DNA of 64,000 bases from Lepiota brunneoincarnata (Eukaryota > Basidiomycota > Agaricomycetes > Agaricales > Agaricaceae), in NCBI GenBank assembly GCA_023014365.1, contig JAEBUN010000005.1, positions 1,550,001 through 1,614,000 of the forward strand. The letters run 5' to 3'. Below the pieces are notes generated by a model. The model was given only the letters and a program-made list of their open reading frames with translations. It had not been told where the DNA came from and ran no database searches. This document shows positions 1-12,931 of this stretch, piece by piece (position 1 is the first letter of the stretch; each line of letters opens with the position of its first letter). Position numbers and translations under genes: made by a program.

Positions 1-1008
1 GCGTCGAAGGGAATCACATACTTTGGACAATTAAAAAAGTGCGTTTGGGGACGCTGTCGGTAAAATATTGATGACGACCGGATTATTGCGAAACCGCTGT
101 CTCCTAGACTGGTGGGTGCCCCTTGTGTCACCCTCCGGACAGGACGTCCTAGAGGCGAATTACGTACTTGGCAGAACGCAACACGCCATTTGCTGCGTTC
201 AAGCTAATGATGCAAGCCGTACTTGAGCCTGGATGAGGTAGTGAAAATGAGTCTGGATATTACGCAACATGTCAAACACACACCTGCTTGCACCATCTTC
301 TCCCTCAGCACACCATGATATGCGAGGTCCAGACAATCGTATGGAGCCATTTCCCAGCCCTCTATTTGTTCTCGCTCCTCATAATCTAGTGTTGGGTCGA
401 TCTCTGGCTCACCCGCCCAGGCGCTTCGAGAATATCGGTGTGCATGGTACATTAGAGCTTGTGAGAAGAGTGATGGGTCGACGCCGCTCTCGACCCAGCC
501 GCCCACACCATCTGCAATACCAAATGAGACTGCCCTCAATAACCAGGAAAAAGGAGCGTGATTGAGATAAGGTGATGATGCCGACCGATGAAATAAGGTG
601 CTCACGGAACCATTTCGCATCTGGTAGTATAGCCACAACGATAAGTCGTAGACTTGGGATGGCGAGAGGCCTACCCAAAACAGAACGCACCTCTTGCACG
701 AAAAAAAAGTCTTCCCCCGCGTCAACGCTCTTCACGGCCTTGGGTCTGGCGAGCGTCTGATCTCTCCATGAACCTATAACCCCGTCTGCCGGGAAAGGCA
801 CCTTGGGCCGTCCGCCTGGAACAGGTTCTACCTTTCCTGCCCAACTTGCACCGATGTGAAAAGTGTAGGGCCTTGGTAATCCAGTTGTGGTTGACAAGCC
901 GCGCACAATATTGGCCCGAGCTGATGCCGCATTCCTTGTGGCCGGCCTACGTGCGATTTCGCGCTGGAGAATGGAGTTATAGGCATAGATGCGGCCTGGA
1001 ACGCGCAT
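1..1008 (-). CDS. PTC7: Ptc7-like mitochondrial PP2C protein phosphatase (3' end cut by window)
   Basis: Serine/threonine phosphatase of the PPM/PP2C family; yeast Ptc7 acts in mitochondria. Four exons can be read: 1008-675, 529-284, 228-168 and 108-22. Their phases agree, and the gene continues off the left edge. The N-terminus (about 45 residues) is rich in Arg, Ser and Ala with few acids, like a mitochondrial presequence. Family blocks follow in order: TFHIGASWAGK, DAGEDFFFVQE (metal-binding acid), FGIADGVGGW (metal-binding DG), DPSLFSQALMYHAHRYS, a block around SSTACIISLNAANG, and NLGDSGF at the exon 3/4 join. The start at 1008 is the first ATG before the presequence. Family assignment is firm; the mitochondrial site is inferred from the N-terminus and from yeast. 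Confidence 0.88.
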
Positions 1009-1189
1009 TTAAAATGGGTGAGGGAAGGAAAGAAAGGAGGCGATGGGTGAGCAGAGCCACTTCTTGCTGAAGCGCTGAGTGCTGAGCTGCTCATCGACCC
1101 ATGTCCATCCAAAACTGTGTCATGCCACGTGATGCAAAATATTATTTTTAGATTAGGGCTACGTTCTGCGTATCCTGTCCATATAGCAT

Positions 1190-3625
1190 TCATGACTTCT
1201 TCGACGCCCACGCTGCCCAGTTAAAGCTTGGTTGATTGGCGTTCCGCTTTCCTGCCCCCTTCTTTGACCATGCGGACTTGGGTAAGTTTGTGGACATGGT
1301 TGCCTGCGGCAATGCATCCGACACCCGCATGCCCCGTCGCTTCGGACGCTCCCCCTCAAGATCCGTTGACGGGGAGAAGTTGCCTCCAGAGCTAGCTCCC
1401 GATGGAGGGGCAAGCGGACCCCGGGTTCGGGACTTGGCTGGGGCTGCGGTAGCCTTGACTGTGTGCGATGCCGATGTCTCGGTGGATTGCTCGTATCCTG
1501 ATAGATGCTGTGCTGTTTCCTCGTTGCGTGCGGCCTCTTGAAGGAGTTCTTGAGTAAACTCTGGGATACGAAGGGCTGAGATTGGTTTCAAGGATCTCGG
1601 GACCGACGGCCCAGGTCCTTTGTCAATCATCCCATCATTCACTGAAATGGGTCCCGCATATCGTCTAGAAAATGGGTTTCTTGAATACGTACATACCGTG
1701 TCATGCTTAGTTTGTAGATCATCTGTTTGCCTGCGTCGAACGGCAGACGTAAGCCATAGAATGCAACCTTTGCTGTGCCTCCGATGCCTTCTTCCTGTTC
1801 GGGGCAATCAACGTGGGCGCATTTCTGGTGGCTCTCGACTCCGCTTGCTTGAGCTCCCTCGCTTCGATTAGTTCGAGCTGCCTTTGAAGGAAACACCATG
1901 GTCGCGGAGGCCGATATAGCATCAGTTCGTCGTCGGAACTTGCCTTTCGCTAGACTCATGGGGACATATGTATACTTTCTCTGCCAGTCCGCATCGTACC
2001 AATGGAGGTTCCGCTGATTTGCTACGATCTGTGGCATCTGCCACGTAATAGTGTGCATACTAGGTTTGGCCGGGAAATAGAGGTCTGAACTGCGGTCAGA
2101 CGAAGTATCTGATGACCCGCTGTCAAATCGAGTAGTGTCGGGACCAGGCTGTGATCCAGCCCGATGGCTATCTGGGTCTGACTCGGGCTCGACACAGGAT
2201 ATACCGTTGGCTTCGCTGGACATTCTTTGACGTTTGGCTGGTCGTGGCTCAAGTGAGAGCCCTCTCGAAGTATCATGCCGAGGGTTCAGCGGGTTGCCTG
2301 CGCCGTTCGGCAACAAGGTCCATGCAGTCCTCTTTGGCGAGCTGAGTAAACTACCTCAGCAGTAACATAAACGAGACTTACAAGCTCCTCGATGCCGGGA
2401 TCTTCTGCCCATTCTTCTGAACTTATGCCACCGAGGTCGCTGCCTTCCAGATCCTTCTCCAGATCCTTCATCATCAAACACACCCTCGTCCCCGAGTTCG
2501 TAGTCGTACCATTCACGGTGTTCGCTATGGTCAGGCTCCCGTCCATCATACTTTTTGCTGGGTTCATGTCTTGCACACTCTTGCTGCTGCGATTGCCCTT
2601 GTAATGAGAGGATGGCATAAGTTTTTGACTCGAAGAGAACATTGAAACTGTTCTGGAGCAGAAAAAATTTGCACATCCTTCTGGCATTGTTGCAATGCTT
2701 CAAGGGACAGTGCCAGATTGGAGGAAAACAGGGACCGATTCTTGGACGGAGAGAACAGGGTTTCGTCTGACAATATTTGGGGGCGACAGCTTGTCCCCCG
2801 GAGGTCTGAAGAGCATGAACCTCGGGGAATACAAAGGGAGGGGGTACCATACGCACCAACTACTGAAAGGAGAGGAAAATTGGGAAGGTACTGGTAGATT
2901 TGACTACCAACTTTCCTACAGTGTTTGAGGCGTAGAATCCGCAGGCCCCACGGCCCTCTGAGTTGTCGCGTTGACTCCGTTGGGCCATTGGTTTGAAGAA
3001 TCCGCGAAAGAGCGAATATGCCGTCTGCAGAGATCTTAGTGTTGCTAGCATCAAGTGCTGCAAGGGTATGCAGGAATCTCAGCTCGACGATACTTTCGTC
3101 CGTGAGTGCCGGGCAACCAGGTAGTTCTAGTCTTGTAATCAGAGAGAAGGACTCGGTGCTCTGAATGCCTTGGAGAAGCGGTAAGAGCTCATCGTTAAGG
3201 GAGATGGTGTATGATCGTAGTTGGGGGTGTATGTGGTCAAAGATTTGCACTACTGTTGCCCACATTCGCGGGTCAATTGTTGAAAAGTCAATGTCGGAGT
3301 CATCGCTTCCCGTGTCGGACACCTCATCGTTGGCATCTTTTTGTAGGGCTGATCTAAGAAATTTGTCAAAGAGACTGAAAGTGTTTGACGGTGGTTGGGT
3401 CAGCGGCTGATATCTGAGCCTGGTTGGGAGTTGGATCTGGTCGGGGTACTCGGAGACACATTGCAGGCAGAACCAGACTAGGGAAGGTACTTGACAGCCT
3501 CGGGTATGCGTTTCCGGAGAAGCGTAGATGTCTGGTGAGTTTCGCCACCGCGACGACAGCAAATATCTCCTGTCTAGCCCTGCATCACCCATACTATACT
3601 GGGGGAGAGAGGTGTAAGCAGACAC
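1190..3625 (-). CDS. Leucine-rich-repeat protein, function unknown
   Basis: Multi-exon minus-strand gene. The first large exon holds an acidic stretch (DTGSDDSDIDFSTIDPRMW) and then at least three LRR-like units, e.g. LITRLELPGCPALTDESIVE and LRILRLKHCRKVGSQIYQYL. This suggests a protein-protein interaction scaffold resembling F-box/LRR proteins, but I see no clear F-box. Later exons are Ser/Pro-rich and charged. A clean join near 1626-1690 (donor gtatgt, acceptor tttcag) leads into the last exon, which ends WAAWASKKS followed by a stop at 1190. An in-frame join near 2330-2390 uses the acceptor ccaaag. The 5' end is unresolved: 3625 is only the first ATG in the frame, and a further upstream exon is possible. 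Function is not recognised. Confidence 0.6.
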
Positions 3626-4117
3626 AAAAGCCAGGTAGGCGTGTCTGCCGCGTCACGGGATCATTTGTGGAACTTAACCCAAAGGAGCGGATGTCTGGAT
3701 GTTCACTGCCTGTTGTTCATCACAAAGCTTTGCAATGTCGCTGGTAATTCGCACAAATCTTCGTTATCAAGACTCAATTATATAGATGTGCATTTCTGTA
3801 ACGATCATTTGTTGTAGAACTTGGACTGACCTTGGTAATACTTGCTTTTTCCCCAAGGCTTGCGTGGGTAAACTGTGACTGTTGCATGAAGGGATGTCAC
3901 AGTATCAGATTCAGCCGGTCACGATACAAGGATCCATCACAACCCCGTCTGTCACCTCCCCAACTCTCTTCTCTCCCGCTGGCGTCGACGATCTCCCTCT
4001 CTTTATTATCCATACATCTTTTAGGGCATATCTCTGCCACCGACGGCCTTTCTGTCCATTTCGCTCTTTTCCTACTAATAAGATATTCCTCCTTACTCAG
4101 AGAGTATACCAGTTGCT

Positions 4118-7100
4118 ATGACCTCTCCTGGTTATCCCAGGCCCCTGGAACCAAGAAACAGCCCTTACTCACCCCCACGACAAGGATCCATACCTGCAGG
4201 TCCTCCGTTCTCGTCTCCGCGCCGGGATTATGATGATATCTCAGAACTGGGTGACCACTACAACAATCTGAACTCGAGCACCGCTCGCTTGGCAGGGGGT
4301 CCGAACTATTACGACCCAAGCAGTGGTGAGTGGGACAGTTTTGCAAGATAGGGCTTTTTTACTGACCTTTCTAATAGCTTCTGCCGAGTCTAGTGACTAT
4401 GGTCGTTACAACCCCTCTGTCGACTCGCACGCCAGCTTCCCCAGTATCTCCCCCTTCGCAGACCCGGGCGCTGGCGTCTCCGAGCACTATCCTGCCTGGT
4501 CAGCAGACCGTCAGATACCTATGTCTACCGAGGAAATTGAAGATATCTTTCTCGACCTCACCCAGAAGTTTGGTTTTCAACGGGACTCTATGCGTAACAT
4601 GGTGAGTGGAGCTGTTGCCACCCTGATGACATCCTTTGATTTTTCTGTTTACAGTTCGATTTTCTTATGCACCTGTTAGATTCCCGTGCATCGCGCATGA
4701 CCCCAAATCAGGCCCTGTTAACCGTTCACGCCGACTACATTGGTGGCCAGCACGCAAACTACCGCAAATGGTACTTCGCGGCTCAACTCAATCTAGACGA
4801 CGCTGTTGGTCAAACACAGAACCCTGGTCTTCAGCGCCTCAAGAGCATGAAAGGCGCCAAATCCTCTGGTTCCAAGTCGCTTGACAGTGCTCTCAATCGT
4901 TGGCGCAACGCTATGAGCAACATGAGCCAATACGATCGCTTACGGCAAATCGCGCTTTACCTCCTCTGTTGGGGAGAAGCAGGCAATGTTCGCTTCGTAC
5001 CAGAATGCTTGTGCTTCATCTTCAAGTGCGCCGACGACTATTACAGAAGTCCCGAATGCCAGAACCGAGTCGATCCTGTCCCAGAAGGTCTATACCTGCA
5101 CTCGATCATCAAGCCTCTATATCGGTTTATGCGGGATCAGGGGTACGAAGTAGTGGATGGAAAGTTCGTAAGGAAAGAGAGGGATCATGACCAAATTATT
5201 GGTTACGATGACATCAACCAACTTTTCTGGTACCCGGAAGGTCTTGGAAAAATTGTTCTCCAAGGGGGGGTATGTTTTGGTGATGCTCCTACCTAGACCG
5301 CCTCTAATGGACATCTGTAGCAACGACTCATCGATGTTTCTCCCGCTCAACGTTTCATGAAGCTGGGTAAAGTTGAGTGGCAACGCACTTTCTTCAAGAC
5401 ATACTACGAAAAACGCTCCACCGCCCACCTCCTCGTCAATTTCAATCGTATTTGGATTATTCACATCGCTATCTTCTATTTCTACACAGCCTTCAACTCC
5501 CCCAAAGTCTATGCCCCTCGTAATAAACAGCAACCCAGTGCACCTATGACCTGGTCTGCTGTCGCGCTTGGTGGCGCAGTGGCGACCGGTATCATGATTC
5601 TCGCTACGCTTGCAGAATTCTCTTACATTCCCACTACCTGGAACAATGCCTCTCACCTTACTACGCGACTCATTTTCCTTCTGGTCATAATGGCCCTTAC
5701 CGCCGGCCCTACCTTTTACGTCGCAATGGTCGATAACCGTCCCACAAGCGCAAACTCCCAAATTCCTTTAATCATTGGAATCGTCCAATTCTTCATTTCC
5801 GTTGTCGCCACACTGGCATTCTCTATCATCCCCTCGGGAAGGATGTTTGGTGATCGCGTGGCAGGAAAGTCCAGGAAATACATGGCCTCTCAAACTTTTA
5901 CCGCTTCTTACCCTTCGTTGCCACGCAGTGCCCGAACCGCTTCAATAGCGTTGTGGGTGCTCATCTTCGGCTGCAAGTTCACAGAGTCATATTTCTTCTT
6001 GACATCCTCCTTCAGCGGTCCCATCGCTGTTATGGCTCGGACGAAGGTACAGGGATGCAATGACAGGATTTTTGGTAACGCCTTGTGCACCAACCACGTC
6101 CCCTTCGCTCTTGCCATCATGTATGTCATGGACTTGATCCTCTTCTTCCTGGATACATACCTCTGGTACATTATCTGGGTCGTTATTTTCAGTATCGGTC
6201 GATCTTTCTCCCTTGGTCTCTCCATCTGGACCCCGTGGAAGGATATCTATACCCGTCTCCCCAAGCGGATCTACGCAAAACTCCTGGCTACGGCTGAGAT
6301 GGAGGTCAAGTACAAGCCAAAAGTAAGCCTTAGACACTTTGAAAAAGTCCTCGAGCACAATACTGATAATGATGCTTAGGTGCTGGTATCCCAAATCTGG
6401 AATGCGATCATTATCTCCATGTATCGCGAGCACCTTCTTTCTATTGACCACGTTCAACGCCTACTATATCACCAAGTTGATGGCCCTGATGGTCGGAGGA
6501 CTCTGCGTGCCCCTCCCTTCTTCACAAACCAGGATGGAGGTTTCAAGGGCACATTTTTCCCCGCGGGAGGTGAAGCCGAACGTCGTATCTCGTTTTTTGC
6601 CTCTTCCCTCACCACTGCGCTCCCGGAGCCGTTGCCTGTTGACGCGATGCCAACCTTCACTGTCCTCGTTCCCCCACTACTCCGAAAAGATTCTCTTGAG
6701 CTTGAGAGAAATCATTCGCGAGGAAGACCAGAATACCCGTGTCACGTTACTTGAGTATCTTAAACAACTCCATCCTGTCGAATGGGACAATTTTGTGAAA
6801 GACACCAAGATTCTTGCAGAGGAGTCCGAGGCTATGGATGGGACTGGCAGCCAGGCCAACGAAAAATTGAACAAGACGGACGATCTTCCATTTTACTGCA
6901 TTGGTTTCAAGACTTCTTCACCGGAGTACACGCTTCGCACGCGAATTTGGGCATCGCTTCGAGCACAGACGCTCTATCGTACCGTATCTGGCATGATGAA
7001 CTACTCCAAAGCCATCAAGTTGCTTTACCGTGTCGAGAACCCCGACATCGTCCACAATTTCGGCGGTAACACGGAAAGACTAGAAAGGGAACTGGAGCGC

Positions 7101-9930
7101 ATGGCACGTCGCAAATTCAAATTCACCATCTCCATGCAACGCTTTTCCAAGTTTAATAAGGAGGAGCTGGAGAACGCCGAGTTCTTGCTGCGTGCATACC
7201 CGGATTTGCAGATTGCCTACCTCGACGAAGAACCAGGACCAAAAGGAGGAGAGGCTAGATTGTTTTCTACCCTCATCGATGGCCACTCTGAAATTGACGA
7301 GGTAACAAAAAAGCGGAAACCCAAGTTCAGAATAGAGCTGCCCGGTAACCCCATTCTTGGAGATGGAAAGTCGGATAATCAGAACCATGCCATCGTCTTC
7401 TATCGCGGCGAATACCTGCAGCTTATTGATGCCAACCAGGACAACTACCTAGAGGAGTGTTTGAAAATCCGCAATATCCTGGGTGAATTTGAGGAATATT
7501 CCGTGTCCAGCCAGAGTCCCTACGCACAGTGGGGCCACAAGGAGTTCAACCGCTCCCCTGTCGCTATTGTCGGTACTCGAGAGTATATCTTCTCAGAGAA
7601 CATTGGTGTACTTGGTGATATTGCCGCAGGGAAGGAGCAAACGTTCGGTACCATGACAGCTCGTGCGCTAGCATGGATTGGTGGGAAGTTGCACTACGGA
7701 CATCCAGATTTTCTCAATGCTGCCTTCATGACGACGCGTGGTGGTGTGTCCAAAGCGCAGAAGGGGCTCCACCTTAACGAGGATATCTTCGCTGGTATGA
7801 ATGCTTTCGGCCGTGGAGGTAGGATCAAGCACTCGGAATACTACCAATGCGGAAAGGGTCGTGATCTCGGATTTGGGACTATTCTCAACTTCCAAACGAA
7901 AATTGGCACCGGTATGGGTGAACAGATGCTGAGTCGCGAGTACTATTACCTGGGAACACAACTGCCCATTGACCGCTTCCTCACATTTTACTACGGTCAC
8001 CCCGGCTTCCACATAAACAACATCCTCGTCATCTACTCTATTCAAGTGTTCATGATAACCTGTGCGTTTTCTTTATATTCTTGCATCTTCGATGTTCCTC
8101 ACGCATGCATCAGTGCTCTATATTGGTACGCTGAACAAACAATTGGCCATTTGTCGAGTAGATGGCCAAGGAAATGTAATCGGAGGCCAAGCTGGGTGTT
8201 ACAACCTCATTCCCGTGTTCGATTGGATCAAGCGCTGCATTACATCCATTTTCCTGGTCTTCTTTATCGCATTCCTACCTCTGTTCTTGCAAGGTATGTT
8301 CCATTCATACTTACTATTCTTAGTCTCACATTGTCCGCAGAACTCGTAGAACGAGGGACCGGCAAGGCCATCCTTCGTCTTGGGAAGCACTTTTTATCGT
8401 TGTCACCGATTTTCGAAGTGTTCTCAACGCAAATATATTCCAACTCTATCCTTAGCAATCTGACATTCGGTGGTGCTCGATATATTGCAACGGGACGTGG
8501 CTTCGCTACCAGTCGGATCTCCTTCACCATCCTGTACTCTCGGTTCGCTGGACCAAGTATTTACATGGGGATGCGGAATCTGCTACTGTTGCTCTATGCT
8601 ACCATGTCAATTTGGATTCCCCACCTTATCTATTTCTGGCTTTCCGTTCTTTCCCTCTGCGTCGCGCCATTCCTGTTCAACCCTCACCAATTCTCTTACG
8701 CCGACTTCATCATTGACTATCGGGAGTTCTTGCGTTGGATGTCTCGAGGAAACTCGCGCACGAAAGCTAGTAGCTGGTATGGCTACTGCCGGCTTTCAAG
8801 GACTATGATTACTGGTTATAAGAAAAAGAAGCTCGGTCACCCTTCCGAGAAGCTGTCTGGCGATGTTCCTCGTGCTAGCTGGCGCTCGGTCATCTTCTCT
8901 GAAATTGTCTGGCCAATTTGCCTTGCTACCATCATCGTCATTGCATACATGTTCGTCAAGTCATTCCCGGACAGGAACAGCCAGCTCCCTCCCAGTCCGC
9001 TTATCCGCATTGCTGTTATCGCGATCGGACCTGTTGTCTGGAATGCCGCCGTATTGATTAGCCTCTTCTTTATCTCACTTTTCTTGGGACCCATGATGGA
9101 GTCCTGGACCAAGTTTGGGTCCGTGATGGCTACTCTTGCTCATGTCTTGGGTTTGGTTGGTCTGGTTGCGTTCTTCGAGTTCTTTGTAAGCCTTCCTCTT
9201 CCACATTGTCTCCAGCATTTGCTCACCTCTTGTGCATAGTGGTTCTTAGAGCTCTGGGATGCCTCCCACGCCGTTCTCGGCGTCATCGCCATTATCGCAA
9301 TTCAGCGTGCCATCCAAAAGTTCTTGATTGCAGTCTTTCTCACTCGCGAATTTAAGCATGACGAGACGAACCGTGCTTGGTGGACCGGTAAATGGTATGG
9401 TCGCGGTTTGGGGACCTCGGCTATGTCCCAGCCGGCTCGAGAATTCATTGTCAAGATTGTGGAAATGTCTTTATGGACATCTGACTTCCTCTTGGGTCAC
9501 ATCTTGTTGATCATCCTGACACCACCCATCTTGATTCCGTTTGCCAACAGCCTCCATTCCACGATGCTCTGTGAGCCCACTGTGCTTTCTTGAGATGCTT
9601 AAACACTATCACTTACTGTTTCTTGCAGTCTGGCTTCGCCCATCCAAGCAAATTCGTCCGCCGTTGTTCTCGACGAAGCAAAAGAGACAACGAAGATGGA
9701 TTGTAAGTATCTCCGACATGACATTTGCATTGCCATTACCGACGCTTTTGCTAGGTCATCAAATATACCATTGTTTATACCCTCATGGTATCGATGTTAG
9801 CGGCATTGATTGTCCTGCGTACGTGAAAGCTCTTGCACCACCAGGAAATTTAGCTCATAGACTTCCTCCTTTAGCCGCTCTTTTCAGGGATCACATCGAT
9901 CTCAATTGTGTCATCTGCAGAAATATCTAA
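4118..9930 (+). CDS. FKS1: 1,3-beta-glucan synthase catalytic subunit (Fks family), with one apparent frameshift
   Basis: Plasma-membrane enzyme that makes cell-wall 1,3-beta-glucan from UDP-glucose, normally with a Rho1 regulatory subunit. Eleven exons: 4118-4325, 4378-4601, 4655-5269, 5321-6322, 6380-8061, 8114-8293, 8341-9185, 9240-9570, 9629-9702, 9755-9818 and 9875-9930. The exon sum is 5281 nt, one more than 1760 codons (about 1759 aa, normal for the family). Order: Pro/Ser-rich tail (residues 1-140), Fks1 N-terminal domain with [17 protein letters not shown], a first membrane block (about 380-670), the large cytosolic glucan-synthase domain ([51 protein letters not shown]), then a second membrane block. 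One extra C in the C5 run at 6671-6675 breaks the frame between FTVLVP and HYSEKILL. A pyrimidine-rich leader lies at 3930-4110. Confidence 0.97.
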
Positions 9931-10203
9931 CAATCTAATGGTTCCGGACCTTGATACTTCTTTTTTTTTACTTCTGATACCTGCGTTGAGCATGAAAGGC
10001 ACGGCTATAACTACCTTTTCGACATTACTGCGTGTATTATCATAATTAGACAATGATACTCTTGTTTGGATAGAGTAGTTAACAAACCTAGTCGCCCGTT
10101 CTTCTCAGTAGTATAATACAGGTTTGGGCATGACCTACAACAAACTGAGTGACAGAAACAAGCCTGCGGAGCTTGAGCACATACGCCTCACCAACCCGTG
10201 CAA

Positions 10204-11308
10204 TCACTGTGGGACAGGTAAGGTTTCGTCCCCCCGAGTCCCCATTATTACGCTGCCATGATTCACATTCTGTATCACATCTGAGACTGTTGACCAACGC
10301 CTAAGGAAAGCCGAGCCTCCTCGCTGTATTTCCTTCGTCGCACGGTCTTCGGCATCAGTGTACTGTCGACCTTTCATTGATCCACCGAGGTAAAAACAAA
10401 CGCAAGTGTTGAGAGCTAGTGCCCCTCCAAGCACTACGGCGCAAATCTTGGCGACGCCGTTGCGGTCATGATTCACCGAATCCAGCCAGACCCAAGAACC
10501 CACGGCTGTGAAGAAAGCGAGGGCTGATGCACCGCCAAAGAGGGATGGTGTTCCACACATGTAATAGAATAGCATAGATCGTTTCGTGAGAAGCTGAGTT
10601 TGAGAAGCGGGACCGAAGAAACGGGTATTCATCGATGAGAATTCACTTCCATTCCAGAACAAGCTAATAGGGCCCACCTGGAGTCCTGCTCGGGTGCATA
10701 CCAACTAATGACCACAGGCAGAGGAAGTCGAATACCAAGGAAATAATGGCTAAAAGGATGGATGCCGCCAGAGACGAATAGGTCATACGACGCAGATTAC
10801 CACCAGAAGATATTAGGAGGTTGGCATTTGAGCTAAGGGACGTTCCTCATTCACGAAAGGACGCTTATGGATCGGAGAAGCGACGCTCTACTTACGCGAG
10901 AAGCAAGCCAGACTGGATGAAGTGACCACATGGGTCAATGTCAGCAAGTTAGCCTAGGCTGCCGATACAGGCGGGGCGTACTACAACACCAATGTTCTCG
11001 ACTTTGCGAAGGAGGGTGATATGAAGTTTTTCCCAATGTCGGTGGTTCACATATCTGAGTTGTTGAGCAATTGAGGTGAGGGAGGAAGGTAGCTGGGCGT
11101 ACTCCAGTTGTGGGTCTTCCGAGGCGTAGCCGATCACGAGAAGCCGTGCAATCCTCTTCACCCGACTGAGTACTTCCACAAGGACATTGGGTCTGTTGGG
11201 ACGCGGGAGGTGTTCATCGTGGTTAGTCTTCTCCATGACTTTGAGCAACGCGGCGTCTTGGGGGCTTGGGTCTGCTGTAGATAAGCATCCAGTTGTGTCG
11301 CGATGCAA
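10204..11308 (-). CDS. Multi-pass membrane protein, function unknown
   Basis: Several hydrophobic exons on the minus strand form a small integral membrane protein. A soluble N-terminal part (11308-10949) is followed by three hydrophobic segments: one in SSLAASILLAIISLVFDFLC (about 10780-10720), one around GGASALAFFTAVGSWVWLD, and one around AKICAVVLGGALALNTCVCF. Donor and acceptor sites consistent with 50-60 nt introns separate them. The tail after FYLGGSMKGRQYTDAEDRAT is polar. The 3' end is uncertain: the frame stops at 10204, but a splice near 10220 could extend it to about 10091. The overall plan resembles lineage-specific hypothetical membrane proteins of Agaricomycetes. No domain is recognised and no function is proposed. 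It diverges from the membrane-protein gene starting near 11607. Confidence 0.45.
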
Positions 11309-11606
11309 CAGGGACGAGGTGTTTCAGACACGGCATCCCTGGAAGTTCATCAGCGCTAATGTCAGAGCTCTTATCGATGCCGAACCAGCGCAACGCATTA
11401 GCCAGCTGGCAATGTCATTCACGGCGCCAATCCAGACTCCAATCGGACAGCTACATCTTGGTGGCGAGTGACCGCCTGAGGATGCACACTGTTTCATCAC
11501 ATTAGGGACACCATCGTTGAACGCCCAGGGCGGAAGGGGGGTTGTAACCCTTTCAACCGATCCACAACACCCATCACCTCGAGCCAGCCGGCAGCCGTTG
11601 CAGAGG

Positions 11607-12576
11607 ATGTCCTCGAAGAGCTACCACAAGTATCTAACAGAACCTTTATCCAATGGGACCAATGTAGTTCTTGATTGGGCTACACCCCGGCAATGTCTTA
11701 GGAATCTCGTCAATAATCCCGGGAAGAACTTCATTGAATGGGAGAACTACAGAGACAACATGTGTCGCAAGTGGATCAACCTAAATGTTATGGTGTGTCT
11801 TTGTTCCCCTTGCCCCCCTGACGGTCGCTGACTGTCCCAAGTGCGGTTTGGTTATGGGGTGAGGACACCATGCCAAGTTGGTCAAACACACCATGAACAG
11901 GACTTCCGTAGTGCCGTCTCTACCATCGTCTTCTCGGATTATCCTCTTAGCCAAGCAGGGTTTGCTTTGGGGGTGATCTCTCTGTTAAGCAGCCTCATTG
12001 CGACTGGGTTTGGCGTTGGCTTGATTTATGTGCTGGGTGATCTCAGAGGTGCCCGATATCAGGTTTGTCATTGGTCGTAAGCATTGACCACATCTGACTG
12101 ATTGCATCTACCGTCGAAGAGCTTAATGGAACAACACCCTAGCCTATTCACGTTCGCGTTGGTAATACCACAGGTAGGTTGCTGGCACTCTCAGGATTGA
12201 TGCCACAGAACGAGAACAAGTATCTTTCCAGACATGGACGATCGTCGCCTTTATCTCCTTCTTCTTGACGTGCGCCGTTATCCTGTGGGAGTCCTCAGAC
12301 AAGGGTTGGATCATCAAGGTCAGCTCACATGTTTGCGGCAGTGTCCTCCAAATCCTGATAACCTCATGTAATACACGAGTCTAGGCCGGTGTCAGCGGCA
12401 GTATATTTCTTATTGTCGTTCACCTGGTGGGATTCGCTTATGTCTTCCGCCCCAACAACCCTATGTTGCATGACCTGACACCACTTGATCCAACCCAACC
12501 ATGTACTCCTCAGCGGCATGAGACAGTTTTTGGGGTAGAGGTCACCCGTAGGGTCCAAGAAGCTTTGTCGTCGTAA
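11607..12576 (+). CDS. Multi-pass membrane protein, function unknown
   Basis: Plus-strand gene whose polar N-terminus (MSSKSYHKYLTE...) is followed by hydrophobic segments: QAGFALGVISLLSSLIATGF, TIVAFISFFLTCAVILW and SGSIFLIVVHLVGFAYVF. It ends with a polar tail (RRVQEALSS, stop at 12574-12576). The last intron runs from gtcagc near 12318 to cgagtctag just before 12385; earlier introns lie near 11793-11840 and 12063-12210. An upstream in-frame ATG at 11517 is an alternative start. The layout matches the many basidiomycete hypothetical proteins with paired C-terminal membrane helices. No catalytic motif is visible. Its divergent neighbour at 10.2-11.3 kb has a similar plan, so the two may be distant paralogues, but this is an inference. 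Confidence 0.55.
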
Positions 12577-12931
12577 AAATTTGTATTCGTGACCACCGAG
12601 CAGTTGTAGGCATATAATTCTTGTGTTGAAAATGAAGCAGTTGGGACTGCAGATGGACCATTATATCTCTCTGAATACATTAATGGATTAAGGCTCTTGC
12701 GGGGGTAGAAAGGGAATGACCTTGGGTGGCTCATAAATTGGAGTGAGCCAGTGGCCCGCGGTCCTAGCTTGGCTCAGCTTGGAGATGCACTGTCGGACAG
12801 CTGTGCGGCCTCCATAAATTCCGGAATGCTGGTGTGGCCGAAAGAATCGGTCTTGGGGGTTGTTTATACTTGATTTATTCAATGCACGGAGCTTATCTAG
12901 GTACCACTGACCATTCTACACACGCACGCGC
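12577..12931. other. Intergenic stretch before the prenyltransferase gene
   Basis: No gene seen in these 355 bases. The last 80 bases are AT-rich (around 12864-12880) and probably hold the promoter of the gene that starts at 12932. Confidence 0.4.

Noticed and set aside
5117..5761. Long minus-strand frame inside FKS1
   Set aside because: Antisense shadow of strongly conserved glucan synthase coding sequence.
6339..9239. A 966-codon open frame that could be called as one CDS with its own start
   Set aside because: Its first 100 or so codons are intron and wrong-frame sequence of the glucan synthase gene; it also reads through two introns near 8062-8113 and 8294-8340.
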